Shown piece after piece: positions 47,168-59,986 of a DNA stretch of 64,000 nt. The stretch comes from Ehretia macrophylla (taxonomy: Eukaryota > Streptophyta > Magnoliopsida > Boraginales > Ehretiaceae). The stretch lies in the NCBI GenBank assembly GCA_037974665.1, contig CM075771.1, positions 21,339,425 through 21,403,424 on the forward strand, read 5' to 3'. Under the pieces are notes generated by a model that saw nothing but the letters and a program-made list of their open reading frames with translations, had not been told where the DNA came from and did not search any database. A program made the translations under genes and the position numbers. Within the stretch, counting starts at the first letter, position 1; each line of letters starts with the position of its first letter.

Positions 47168-49477
47168 TGGTATCAACACGAAAAAGTTATTCTTTAAGGG
47201 AAATGGGTCCTACTCCATCTTCCTCGAGGAAGAAAATAAAGATAACAACTGAGCCTAGTTCGAATACAGTAAATAGGCCTACAAACTCTGATGGATCCTT
47301 TATGTAAGTGTGGTATGTCGTTCGCATTATTTATAAACTACGATAGCATATGTTAAGTAGGACTTGTTATTATTTAGTAGGAAATACTGAAATAAAGAAA
47401 AACAAGATGTAGATGTTGGCAAAAAGGTAATCCAAACATAATCACAACATAAGTTCTCTTCTATTAAGATGATTTGTAATTTATATTGATCGTTATAATT
47501 TGGTATTGTAGGATAATTTTCAAACTCGACTTTCATTGTTAAAGATTGTTGAGTTAAACAAGAATCTAATTGATGAGCAAAAAAATGTTGTTAGAAGTAT
47601 TGGGTTTGGGGGCTTGTTGGAACTCCAATGCATTGTTTTGAAGCATCCATTGTGTAAATGGCTGGTAGACCATTTTAATCCTCTTTCATGTACCTTGGAG
47701 ATCCACGGGCATGAAATAAAGATAACTAGTGCCGATGTAGGGAAGATCTTTGGTTTGTCTAGTAAAGGACAACCCGTAATTTGCAAGGGACTGGACAATG
47801 AGATTGACGAATGGTGTGAGAAGTTTGAGGTATATAAATCCCATATACCATTGCAAAAGTTGACTAGCAGGATAAATGAGTGCAAGAGTGCAGGAACAAA
47901 ATTTAAAGTAATATACTGTTTATTTGCTTTGGGATATTTGTTATGCCCAATAACTGATTTTGCAGTGAAAAAGGAGATGTTACATACAATGAAAAATGTC
48001 GATGTTATCTCACAGTTCAATTGGTCACAACTCGTGTTGGATTCATTAGCATATGAAATCTAGTGTTATAGGTGTTTGGAACAAAATTATATGGGTGGTT
48101 GTCTATTTCTTTTGGTGGTAAAAGAAATATATTGTCTATTGAGTTTGATTTGTATTTAAATAATAAATTTAAGTAAGTAAAAATTAAATTAACTTATTCA
48201 TTTTTGGTATACCGATTTTCTTTTTCGAAAAATTCAATCCCGCTCATGACAGACACTCTTCCCATAATATCTGCCCTTGTATTGTGTATTGGACCAATAA
48301 AAATATGAATATAAGGTTAAAGAACTATGCAAGGTATGACAGATATGAGTGCAAGAGATCAATTGCTCTAGTTTGTGAGATGAGTGAGAATATTGATGTA
48401 AAAGATGGAACAGAAGATAGGTTGTCCACACTTGAGAACAAAGTTGATAAGTTGTCAAAAGAACAAGAAGAAATGAAACAGGTGCAAAAAGCTATTCTTA
48501 GTACAACTCAAAATATTAAGCGTTTTCTGTTGAAAGTAGTTATTGTTTAGGATAATGGTGACAATGGAGGTGACAGTGATGGTGATGGTGATGGTGATGT
48601 TGATGAGGATGATTGTGATGGTGGTGATGATGATCATGATAATGGTGGTGATAATGCTGATAATGATGACGATGATAGTGATGATGGTGATGGTGGTAAT
48701 GATGACGAAGTATAGAATGATGGTGATTTAAGAGGTGATTTAGTGTTTAAAGCTAGTGAAGTTAATGAAACTACTTATGTTGATGATGCTCATAAATGTC
48801 AGCAAGTTATTGGGAATGAAAATGAATTGTTGGTGTCTAAAATAGAGCTATGCGAGGAATCTACATCATGCAATTCTCCTTTTAACATAGCTAAGGAGGA
48901 AAGTCATAAAAATTCTCTCATTTGTAAATATCTGTTTCGAACAAACAATGATGCGAATTTGAAAGATGTTAAGAATATTATTGTATTTGGTAGTCATACA
49001 AAAGAAAGTGATGAAATTGGGCTTGACTATTCAATAAATGATAAAAGTTTGATCTCATTCTTATTCAAAGAGAATGATTTAAAGTAAGTTGTATAAATAA
49101 GTTTTCCAATCAAAACATTCTTTTTTTATTCTTTTGAAAGAATGCTAATGAATTATATTACTTGTGTTGTAGAGAGATTGTTGTAAGAACCCAAATGTAT
49201 CATATTGAAAGAAATGATATGCGTGGTCTCATGCCAAGGAAGTGGCTACCAGGAGAGGTTAGTGCCTTAAAACTAAATTTGGTTCATTTGTGGGTTTAAT
49301 TGTCCCAAATATTGTGTCGTTCTAACTTTTATTTTTTGCATTTCTTTAGATCCTTGATACCTTAGCTTGGCAATTGACAGTATCTGGTCGAGATAATAAT
49401 TTTACAATGCTTAATTGGTTTCTACCGTCATTGGTGTCAGTATGTAGAGTACACATTGCATGCGCTTGGGATATGTG
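47168..49477 (+). pseudogene. Broken Ulp1-protease-like gene of the type carried by MULE transposons
   Basis: A possible first exon starts at 47168 (MVSTRKSYSLREMG). The region from about 47520 encodes DNFQTRLSLLKIVELNKN, IGFGGLLELQCIVL, LCKWLVDHFNP, LEIHGHEIKITSADVGKIFGL and further text to a TAG at 48061. This is the helical N-terminal domain of plant Ulp1-like proteins spread by transposons. Downstream are a Glu/Lys-rich coiled-coil-like stretch (to 48550), an Asp-rich repeat with an in-frame TAG near 48714, and two short exons joined in frame by GT..AG introns (exon ends 49083, 49173-49257, 49350 onward). The last carry MRGLMPRKWLPGE and NWFLPSLVS, typical of the region just before the cysteine protease domain. 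The protease domain itself is missing, and the gene stops where the FAR1-like fragment begins. Two or more stops mean it is dead. Confidence 0.65.
48551..48716 (+). repeat. GATGGT-type repeat encoding an Asp/Gly-rich tract
   Basis: Imperfect tandem GAT-rich hexamers and nonamers inside the Ulp1-like pseudogene. In the gene's frame they give an acidic Asp-rich run ending DDEV, then TAG. Confidence 0.8.
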
Positions 49478-50310
49478 ATACTTCTGTAATAATAATAATG
49501 ACTTGGATAGTGGTATTTTTTGTAGCGGTGATTGTTTGCCCCGACTAAATTTACTAGAGGAAGCTTGTACGAATTCATCTTATAGGTTGCATCAAATATC
49601 AATACATCTTCGAATGCTATGTACTCATCCCTAGACCTTCCATCAGCCCAAAACAATCTATCAAGTCGGCTCTTGTCATCAACTGTGTACTCAAAAAAGA
49701 ACATTGGGTCTCCTTCAGACTTCTCGTATAGATAAGCAAGAACAATGTTGGCATCCCCATCTTTTATTTCTTTTTTGTGATCCCGATACATTTTATTCTA
49801 CAAATCTGGCCTAGTAAAACCTATATTCTCGTATCCGTCAGCACAGTAATTAAAAAAATTCATTGTTTTACTAGGATTTATACTGGCATGACGCATAGCG
49901 TGTGCTGTGTTGCTATGGCCCTCGTCAACGTGTCTGTGTGAGCGTAGCTGTGGAACACCAAATTTGGGTACAAGTTCATGATTGTGCTCATTGACAAAGA
50001 GGGTTATTGTGTAACGCATGGTTTCTCTATCAAGCTTTATATGAAGTTTAGCACCATATTCATATCTACTCAATGGACGGTGTTCCTGTTGTCTACCAGG
50101 CATCTCCAAGAATTCTAGCATTCGCCACCCTTGACAAGAACAAACAAACAAACAACTCTTTATTACATTAGTAACTGCATGTTTTTGTACCGTATCTTTC
50201 CTAATACTGAATCCTCTTACACGTGCATAACTCTTGTAGAAATCATATGCCTCTTCTACATTTCCAAATCTCATGTTACCAATATCTACATTGCTAAAAT
50301 TGTCATCCAT
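49411..50310 (-). pseudogene. FAR1/FRS-like MULE transposase, truncated with a stop codon
   Basis: From 50310 the frame encodes MRFGNVEEAYDFYKSYARVRGF, SIRKDTVQKH, then FVCSCQGWR and a Tyr/Arg-rich stretch, NEHNHELVPKF and LRSHRHV. That is the FAR1-type zinc-binding DNA-binding domain. A TAG at 49798-49800 interrupts the text (TRPDL*NKMYRD), and the same frame continues with DGDANIVLAYLYEKSEGDP, LFWADGRSRDEYIAFEDVLIFDATYK and PLVNLVGANNH, the start of the MULE transposase domain including its first catalytic Asp. After about 49560 the match is lost and the sequence turns into ATT/ATA repeats. The rest of the catalytic domain is gone. Domesticated FRS genes share this architecture, but the truncation and neighbouring Ulp1-like remnant favour a dead transposon. 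Confidence 0.78.
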
Positions 50311-50460
50311 ATTGAATATCTACAATAATTAACATAAAAATTTAGACTACGAATTATGGTAAAATTCTAAACATATTCTAAATATATATTATACAAATAA
50401 ATAAAATACATGCGAAAAATTCATGTTATAAAGATATACAAATAAATAATTCATGGACCA

Positions 50461-50990
50461 AAACTTATAAATTTATGGAACAATTGCAACTACACATTAG
50501 TAATAAGCAACAACAGATCTATAGAAAACTTATAAATTTAAAAAATAATTGCAACTACACATTAGTAAGAAGCAACAATAGATCCATAGAAAACTTATAA
50601 ATTTACGAAACAATTACAACTACGAATTAGTAAGAAGCAACAACAAATCTATAAAACTTATAAATTTATGAAAGAATTACAACTACGAATTAGTAAGAAG
50701 CAACAACAAATCCTTAGAAAACTCATAAATATATATAATTTCAACTACACATTCTTAAGAAATAACAACATTTCCATATAAAACTTATAAATATTTACAA
50801 TTGTCACTACACATTCGTAAGTAACAGCAACAGATCTATAGAAAACTTATAAATTTACGAAATAATTGCAACTACACATTAGTAAGAAGTATCAACAGAT
50901 TCGTAGAAAATTGCAGCTACACATTCATAAGAAGCAACTACACATTAGTAAGAAGAAACAACAGATCCATAGAAAATTTATGAAATAAAT
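50461..50990. repeat. Tandem array of a ~64-bp unit, about eight copies
   Basis: Units start AAAACTTATAAATTTA, pass through CAACTACACATTAGTAAGAAG and end CAACAGATC.ATAG. Copies begin near 50461, 50525, 50589, 50652, 50716, 50778, 50841 and 50906. The array lies directly upstream of the transposase remnant, a position where MULEs often have subterminal repeats. Confidence 0.85.
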
Positions 50991-51299
50991 AAAAAAATTT
51001 CTAAATCCTAATAAATTAATTACGAATTTTTGCTGGAACTTGTAAATCTCTTTGTCTTCTAAAAAATAAAATATGATACTAAAAAATAAATATTACGAAA
51101 GAAGTAAATAAACTCTCAATACATACAAATTATTAAACACTAACAAATATTAGAAACAAATAAACAATCTCTTAATACTCATAAAAAAAATAAGCACAAT
51201 CTTTTTCTATTTAAAAACAAACTTGATATGATTTTCTTCTTATTCCTTTCTCTTTGACATTAGCTATTGCAATTCATGGAATTTGAAATATTGAATAGT

Positions 51300-51700
51300 T
51301 AAATATATTAACATTCTGATGCATTCACGTTTCTATGACTTTAAATTGACTTGATGTTTAACTAATGGTAGTAGCTACGTTGACATTTAATTTGATTGGA
51401 TAAATTATCCATTCAAATGTCTGTCTACGGATATCGAAATATCTGTCTACGGATATTAAAACCTTAAACAACAGATAACATACCACATGTACTATTCGTT
51501 ACAAACTATTTCATATTTCAGATGCATTAAAATTTCCTTTGCAATTAATACTATTAAATTTTATTTGATGTTTATCTAATGGTGGTAGTTAGTTAATATT
51601 TAATTGGATTGGACAATTACGTATTGTATATTTGTATACTAATTTTGAAACTTAATCAACAGATAACAAACACATTTAGAGGGTTACTTTGTTTACGGAT
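51300..51700. repeat. Two diverged ~190-bp direct repeats
   Basis: 51310-51480 and about 51515-51670 share 'TTTGATGTTTAACTAATGG.(A/G)GTAG', 'ATTTAATTGGATTGGA.AA', 'ACTTAA.CAACAGATAACA' and 'CGGATATTGAAA'. They continue the repeat-rich flank of the transposase remnant. Confidence 0.6.
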
Positions 51701-52229
51701 ATTGAAACTTAAGCAACGGATTCGATTTGGGCGGGATTATATTTTGCTGGAGGAAAATTAACTTTTATTACATTTAATGTGGTAGAGGGTTACTTTAGTC
51801 TTTTGATACTTATTTTGTCTTTTTGTTCATTACTATTCAGTCAATTTTAGTCATTGTGTATAGTTAGTTAGGGGTAGAATAGTAAAAGCGTGCATATTAT
51901 ATATTGAGACCAAATTCATTGAATGGGTCCCACCACAATCTCATTAATTTCACATTAAAAAAGCAAAGACCAAATCGGTAAAGTAGCATCATGCCATAAA
52001 TTGTAATATGGCTTACTATGTTCACATGTCAATGTTTTATTGGTGCTCAAAAAAACTAACAAAGACATGACTTTTTTAAGAGTTTACCCTGTTTGCATGA
52101 TATAAATCAAAACGTACTACACATACAATATTTTGTCACAATCATTTTCCATAACTGGTGAGCTTGAAGAGAGAAAGAGACAGAAAAAGCATGACAGTAA
52201 TACAGAATTTTCATGTTTTGGAATCAAAT

Positions 52230-53370
52230 CGTGATTGTCGCAGATTAACTACTAAGTGATGCCTGTATACTGCAATTTTAATTTACTGAATCAAGAGGAT
52301 CTAAATTTTATCAACTCGAATCACATATCGGATTTGAAAAAATCAAGATGTTATTTTTTTTTAGACAAGTTTTTGTAGGACTTGTTCCTACTTCGAACTA
52401 TGCCTATAGGCGAATCTGAGATTTTTGTTGAGAGCTAAAAACACATAATTTGATCATTATATATATATATATTTTTCTTTTTTTTCTTTCATTCTTTCTT
52501 CTTTTTCTTTTCTTTTTCGTTTTTTTTTTCAAGAAATTTAAAAGTAACCTAGTACTGGGTTATTCCCTATAATAATTGGAAGACTAGAATTTGAAGTGGG
52601 GGGTAAATATATATATATATGTTATTTTTCAATGGGATTAAATTGATTTTACCGACTAAAATATCTTAAAATATGCAAGTTTAAAAAAAAGAAAAAAAAA
52701 ATAGAATGAGTGGGACTGTAACTTCTACTCACCTCTTAGTGCATCCGCCCATGACCATATCTCTTTTAGATGTAATTGTGTATTTAAAAAATTTAAACTC
52801 TATTATGAGTTGATTTTTCACGAGCATTTTCATAATATGTATATATCTATATGACTTATTTTAGGTGTTGAATCGCCCTGTACAACATTTCACTAAAGCG
52901 CCACTTGCAGTTTCTTCCCTTTCCGTTTAAGTCATCTCATTAATTACTTCCGAGACATGATTATTAATTCACGGATCAAGTTACACCTGTAACGAGCGTA
53001 ATGGCAACAAATAAAAAGTGAGCTATTAATGTTTGCTTTTAATTCTCGTTAGATATTATGCCAAAAACTGGCAAATTTTATCATTTGTTAACGATTATAA
53101 ACCACATTTGGCAAACAATTCAAGTGCATTTATGGAGTTGGTCCTATTGAATAAATAAACCTCTCAACATCACGGATTTAGTTCGCAGCTTATCAGTTGG
53201 TGTGCAATGTAATCAAAACTCACTTAATTACCTCACATAGATAGTCTAACAATTCCCTTTCCTTTTTCCTCTTTTTTGATGATGATGCATAGTATTTTTG
53301 AGAAATCGGCTAACACCGGGTTCTAAAACTCCAAGACCCATAATTTTACATTATGATGTATGATTCAAAT
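52230..53370. repeat. Downstream flank of the left GPAT duplication unit
   Basis: Collinear with 62590-63620. Shared stretches include TTAACTACTAA, ATTTTATCAACTC, CACCTGTAACGAGC(G/A)TAATGGC, AAATAAACCTCTCAACATCACGG and others in the same order and spacing. No gene is seen. In the left unit, this flank is separated from the GPAT 3' region by about 8 kb of inserted DNA. Confidence 0.8.
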
Positions 53371-56280
53371 TAGTTAAGTACAAGGTCTGATAGAGTTGAC
53401 TCCAAAAAAATTAATTATTTCTTAACTAATTCGAACTCAAAACATAAGCAAGACTTATGCATGTTACCGCGTGTAAGTCAATATTTTCTGCCTTTAACGA
53501 CAAAAATATCCAACTAATCGCGTTCCAATTGTTTCTATTTACGTCCTGCTCAAGTTCCACATTAGGTTAATCACGATTGTATTATTATTCTTCCTTGCTA
53601 TTATGTTAAGTAGCTTTCATATTATTGCAGCACAAAACACAGTTTAAGGGACCACAAAATGAACAAGATAATTGATGTCATAATAACATTAGTCATTATA
53701 GTGGTTGTTGAATGTGAAATTTGTGACGCTTGGCCTGAGCTAGAGATCTGCAAAATAAAGAAAATGAACGATGGGGGTTATCTCTCGCGAACTTCTTCGG
53801 GTGTAAGAGTCAGTAAGTTGACTCGGAGATAATCTTAATAAACAATAACAAACTTGGCAATAGAATGTAAAAGTTACATTTGAGTCACATTCTATGTGCT
53901 ATTTATAATAATGACTAATGAATCATTTTTCGTGGTTCCCACTTATCCTCATGCACTATTATTATAACACGTATCTAGGTGGAGGATGTTCTCTTTAGCT
54001 TAATGGATATTTTGGTAGTTACATTATCCCACCATTTTTTACCATTGTCAGTGGTATTTAAGAAGACAGTGAGGATACACGAGAGAAGGTACTACACCAT
54101 AAATAGAATAGAGAGGGGACACTTAGGATTCCTCAGGCGAACTCACTCGTTTTGGATCTTCCATAAATGGAAAATTAGGTTGTGGCTCTAAAGCATTTTT
54201 TTTTTCTCTCGTGAATCATAATCACATTAGAAGAAAAAAATTGGAAAGGGCAAGTTCTAACAATAGACAACAAGGCCTAACCCAAAGCAAAAAATATAAA
54301 AATATTTGGGTCAAGCTCAGTACATTAAGATCAAATAAATCAAGGCATAACGTCCCGATCCAAAAAAAAAAAAAAAAAACCAAGGCATAACCAAAAAAAC
54401 AAAAAGACAACAACACGGGCTAAACAACCAAGAAAACACAATTCAAAAAACGAAACAGCACAAGTGGAAAGAAAAAAACAGCAAAAACCAAAACTATCGA
54501 TCAAAAAATTCTCTTCACATAATGAGAATGTGTATAATTCTTTCCGGTCTGATCCGGTGTAGAATAAAGTTAATAGAATCGACTTGATCATCCATTATAA
54601 GTTCGTTGACACAAATAAGCCACCAATCTTGCTACAAAGCCCACCAATCTTCTTGAACAGCAATCAAAGACTTCCTTGAGAAAAAAGTGAGGAAAGCCCA
54701 AAGAAAGTCTATACTATAATAAGAAAAAAAATACGTTAAAAGTTATGAAGATACTTTTCTACATAACAACCCAACTTGGCGGAGCCAGCAACCCTAAAAC
54801 TGAAGCCCAACTAAAGAGGAAAGTAAAGATGGAGAAACAAACTTAATTATATTACTTCACAAATAAGCAGTATAAATACACAGTGGATACAACAGAACTT
54901 TAGTAGTGATAAGTACAATCGTTACAATAGATTATCCCCAAGGCAACGGGATAAGAGAATATTTGAAAAGAGACATTGATAAGGTAGACTTATTCTTATT
55001 ACCAACCATGCCAATCGACTCAAACAATAGAGCGAGCCTCCAAGAAACGCATAATAAGAGACGCCCAATCTCAGTAGCACGACAAATACCAAGGATTTCT
55101 AGCTATTGGATTATGCGCAAGGCCCTGTGATCTTTGGTCCTTAGCCTTCCTGTTGTGCTTAGCCCAAGTTCGTTTTGCTGTTTGTTTTTCCATAATGTGT
55201 TAGGGCTTGATGTCAGTTTTAGGCTAGGCTCAAGCCCAGCTATTTGCTTGCTCTTTTTATTGTTCTGTTTTTTAATTGGGCCTCGCAGATTGTGTGATCC
55301 CTTTCTTGCACACTTGTTTTCAGATTTGCTTATGCATTCATAAAAGATTGCAACTTGTTATTTTAGGAAATGTAAAGCAAAAGGAAAAATATGGTTCTGG
55401 TTCTTGTAATCTTCGTTAAGTTTTATTATCCTGTTATTTTCGCATATACGGTATCTACATATAGTTAAAAATGCTAACACTTATCCCTCACTTCTTTTAA
55501 GCAAGACATAATCGCAATTTCTGGAAAATTTCTAAATTTATCTTGTGATGGATATGAAACAAATGTGTCGCCAAGTTAGATTGTTGAGTCTTGACAATAG
55601 AGTGCATATAATAACTCCTTGCATTCATTCCATGGTGACTAGTCTAGCTAGTAACATAGTATACCTTAATCCCATAGGGACATGACACTAGAATGCCACA
55701 ATATATACACGTTTATCACATTTGTTAAAATTCAATTCTCTCTAACTATTAGCATTATCAATATTTTATCCTCTTTCTATTTTAAATTAAAAGTCTTACT
55801 TTATTTTATAAATAAATAAAAAAAAATGTTTCAAAATAATATCCACTTCGTTTAATTATAAGTATTATGTATCACATGAACAATAATATAGATCAAACAT
55901 ATGTTTTTGAGTACTCATCTCTCACTCTCTAGCTTTTTTAATGTCTAAATAAGGGAAATGTATGATTTCACATATGTTACCTTTACTTTCTTTTTGAAAA
56001 TATTTTAAAAAAATACAAAAGTAAAAACTAATATTTATTGCAAACATGAATTTAATTTATAAGTTCTAGTCCTTTCCTAATGCAATATACTCATCACGAG
56101 TTACGTACGAGTCTACATTAATAAGCTTTTGTCTAAGTATTTTATCATTTGGTAATAGTGATGATAAGCATAATAGTAATGTATAAAAGCTTCTCTTGAC
56201 CAAAAGTAGCTGAGCATCAGTAATGTTGAAATTCAATTGATAGGCGTGTTATAATCTTTTGATTCAGTCAAGCTCAGAGA
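53371..56280. other. Intergenic region between the duplication units
   Basis: No supportable gene. An A-run at 54361-54378 is bracketed by the 11-base direct repeat CAAGGCATAAC. 55130-55370 is T-rich with phrases like those at LINE 3' ends, but no protein remnant could be confirmed. The right edge is where homology to the GPAT promoter region begins. Confidence 0.4.
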
Positions 56281-56633
56281 ATTAAGCTGTAATTACAATT
56301 AATGGGGCGCCAAGGGAGGCGTCTGAAATCTAGGAAGTAGGACAGTTGAATGTTAACATATATAGCGATAGTATGGACTTTTGAAATCCAGCAAGCTAAG
56401 TAGGCTAGTACCACAACGGGATTGATATGGACTTTCAACTATTTGGACCCTCTTCGTACGACATATCCCGTTGCTTCTCGGCATAATATTTTCGTGGTAA
56501 CCACGACAGTCACAATAACATGGCCATCTTTCTCATTTCTTTTTAAACCCCCTCCTCTCGCCATAATATAACATAGCTCAAACACAGTAAAGCACACATG
56601 CACCCTCTATATCTCTCAGTCTCAGTCTCTTAC

Positions 56634-57154
56634 ATGGGTGCTCATCGCGATTTTGAACCAATATCAAAATGCAACATCATGGGCAGATCAAATCAAACTG
56701 TAGCAGCTGACCTGGATGGTACACTCCTGGTGTCTAGAAGTGCTTTTCCATACACATACTTCATGCTTGTTGCTTTAGAAGCTGCAGGAAGCCTCATTAG
56801 GGCATTAATCCTTGTACCATCAGTACAGTCCCAATATATATCGTGTATTTCTTCTTTTCCGAATCAATAGCTAACCAAATTTTCATCTTCATTGCATTCG
56901 CGGGGCTGAAAGTTAAAGATATTGAACTTGTTTCGAGGTCTGTTCTGCCTAAATTCTATGCCAAGGATGTCCATCCAGAGACTTGGAGAGTGTTCAACTA
57001 TTTTGGAAAGAGATATATAGTTACAGCCAACCCTAGAATTATGGTTGAATATTTTGTGCACAACTTTGTCGGGGCTGATAAGGTCCTTGCCACAGAGTTG
57101 GAAGTATCGAAATCTGGACGCGCCACAGGGTTTGTAAAGAAACCTGGTGTTCTC
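56634..57154 (+). pseudogene. Dead GPAT6-type copy, 5' part
   Basis: Begins [14 protein letters not shown] and keeps [16 protein letters not shown], so the HAD motif I is intact. It has small in-frame insertions against the intact copy (TY after FPY, one extra Ala in LEAAGSL). A frameshift around 56825-56850 destroys the VPFVYFVYL segment. The frame then returns with [23 protein letters not shown] and runs to GFVKKPGVL, where a Copia element interrupts at 57155. About 350 bases of upstream sequence, including the TAATATAACA box at 56564, still align with the intact gene's promoter from about 39931. This copy is therefore part of a genomic duplication; a promoterless retrocopy would not carry that upstream sequence. 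Confidence 0.9.
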
Positions 57155-58631
57155 TGTTGGGAATCGTGCATGGTATTTAAAATTTTATAATTAAATAAAC
57201 GCAACAAAAATAAATAATACTCATGCATCACGTTCATAGTTAATTAAGTAGATTACATACATGTATAATAATCAACATTAATTACGTATAAGAGGATTTT
57301 AGGATTACCTTTCTAGTGACGAATCCGTTGCAGAATTTGAACAATCCAAGGCTCTCTAATTGTGAAGCCTCCAAAAGTATCCACACAGAATTTGCACCCT
57401 TAATTGGATTTTACCCCACTAGATTTTCTAGAGAAATCCTATATATTATTCTGACTATGATTTTTTATGCTAGCTAAACCTGTCAGAATAATACAATATA
57501 TAGGAGACACATGTGACCTAGGGCCACATGTGGACTGGACTTAAACCAACTAGTCTTAGGCTCCATAATAACCAGATCAATATCAAGTTACTACGAGCCC
57601 AATTAAATTAATATTTAGGATGATCCTAAATTTAATTTAATATTTTATCTAATCCAATTAATCTACAAATTTCATTTGTGTGTGACCTCTCGGGTTCATA
57701 ATTAATTGACAGTGAAATAATATTAATCTAATTATATTTAATTAGAACTCTTCTAATTTAATTCTCTCAAGTCGTGAGTGATACCTAGCAGTATATCACG
57801 ACTACCCAACTAATGATGAAGTGTAAATTCTATGAACCCTTAATAATTATCATGCAACTAATTCCTTATGTCTGAATCATCCCGATTGAGCCAGAGTCAT
57901 GGATAGGGTCGTCAAACTCTATTACTCAATCATATGTCCAAATCTATTTAATTAGTAACTTATGAATAATATATGGAACGACTTCCACTATTCTACCTCG
58001 GCCAAGGATTTCTAGTTACTCGATTAATAGATCGCATAGGATCCCTAATTGACAGATTCCGTATCTACACGCACCTATCTCCATGCCAGAATAGATCGTA
58101 ACCACTGAGTACATTATCCAATTCTTAATGAGGACTAGCTTTATTGCACTAGCAAATCACGTTATCCCTAACACAAGATAACCGTGGTGTCTCAAATCTA
58201 AGGACTAATTGCACCATTACACTATACAACGAATTATTGATAATTTTATGTAATTCGTTGTACTAACGGTCATGTCCAGTCATTTGTTCTCAACAAGAAC
58301 TTATACATCTACCCCTTACGATATGAGACTAATCGTCCAAATCAATATCTCATATTATTTGGATGGTAGTCTGCAATCCGATTTTTCCGGATAAATTACC
58401 GCTCAATTAATTTATCCTACGATCGGGGACTATTTTAGAATATATTTATGAATATAGATACTATCACTCATATTCTTACTCTTAAGGATATAATCTATAA
58501 ATATTATTCTAAGAACTCTTATTTAAGTAATTAATCACATTAATTATATTTAAATAAACTACCCACATTAAATAAATAAATAATACAATTATTATGTCCC
58601 AAAATTGGCATTTAGGGCATATAATCCAACA
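57155..58631 (-). repeat. 3' LTR of the Copia element, complete (1477 bp)
   Basis: Bounded by TG..CA ends. In element orientation it starts TGTTGGATTATATGCCC and ends CGATTCCCAACA. The segment 57311-57412 is present here in the normal order and inverted in the other LTR. Confidence 0.85.
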
Positions 58632-59885
58632 ATCCCCACTTACACTAAAGCCAATTACTCTGGTATCTCATATCCATCTTCTCAAGATGGTAATCAAATG
58701 ACTGCTGAATCATTTCCTTAGTCAGTAGACTAGCACCGTCAACTATTGACGTTATTTACTGCACAATATCATTCTTTCCACAATCTTTGATCGGTGTGGT
58801 AATATCTCTTTAACGCGCTTGGATCTTTAGTGAGACTTGGGTTCCTTAGCTTGCGCTACAACTCCATTATCGTCACAGCACTACCCATTGACTTAATGGA
58901 AAAAACCATCCTGAGTTCAGTTACGAACTCCTAGATCCAAGCCGCTTCCTTTTGTTACATCTGATGCAACGATATACTCAACCTCTGGAATTAATATTTG
59001 GAACATTTTCAAATAATTGTTCTTCCGTTACAAGTAAGTATGAACTCATATATGGATTTTCAATAATCCATTTCAGACTCTCAGCCTGAAACTGTAAAAC
59101 TTTAAGTATCACCTTCTCCATATACCAATAACATTTCTCCAGTACTTCTCAAGTACTTAAGAATGTTCTTGATTGTTCTCCAGCGTTCCTAACCTGGATC
59201 AGATAGATATCTACTCATAACACTTATAGCATTTATGATATTATGTCTTTGTACACAACATGACGTATATGAGGTTCTCAATTTCTGCAGCACTTTGAAC
59301 CTTATGTGTTCAGTCTATCTCTTTTAGCAGTTTCAGGACTTTCAGCCCTAGAGAGATAAATGTCATGTCTTAAAAGAGAACAATAATCTTTTAGAATCTG
59401 TGTACATGTTAAACACTTTTTTGGAAAAAAAAACCCATTAATTATTTTGATCTGCCGCTATAGATTAACTTCCAAGGATTTAGGCAGATTATCCCAAAAA
59501 TTTACTTGGAGAAATTATTTGAATAACTAGACCTACTTGTGTAGTCAAGATTCATCTTCATTCTCAATGAAGTCAATCGAATGTTCTAGATTCTTTAGGT
59601 TTGGTTAAGTCCATACATGGACTTTTTTAGTTTGCACTCTTTGTGACTCATCACTGGAATCAAAACGTATTGGCACTCTTATATTAATGTCTTCATTAAT
59701 AAAGTCATTATGAAATGCTGTTTTGACATCCATCTACTATATCTCATAATAGTAGTATGCAACTATGGCCAATAAATCATAATGAATTTCAACAATTGGT
59801 GAAAATATTTTCTCATAGTCAACTCTTTTATAATCTTTCACCATTTGTTTTAAAGGTCTCCACCTTTATCCATTTAAGATCTGTG
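58632..59885 (-). pseudogene. Copia pol remnant: end of reverse transcriptase and RNase H
   Basis: Minus-strand text includes YEKIFSPIVE (59830-59800), DVKTAFHND (59730-59704; the usual motif is DVKTAFLNG), and further left TIKNILKYLRSTGEMLLVYGEGD (about 59190-59110). Scraps matching the RNase H domain (WKSI.EFI, QKEAAWI.EFVTELR, RLWKE) follow down to about 58770. Many stops and shifts are present. Nothing upstream of the reverse transcriptase survives. Confidence 0.82.
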
Positions 59886-59986
59886 AAATCCAATTAAGGG
59901 TGCAGATTATGTGTGAATAATTTCAGAGGCTTCACAATTGGGGAGCTTTGGATTGTTCAGATTTTGCAACAGATTTGTCAGTAGAA

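Noticed and set aside
48455-48637. 60-codon minus-strand frame of Ile/Thr repeats
   Set aside because: Shadow of the GAT-rich repeat in the Ulp1-like pseudogene.
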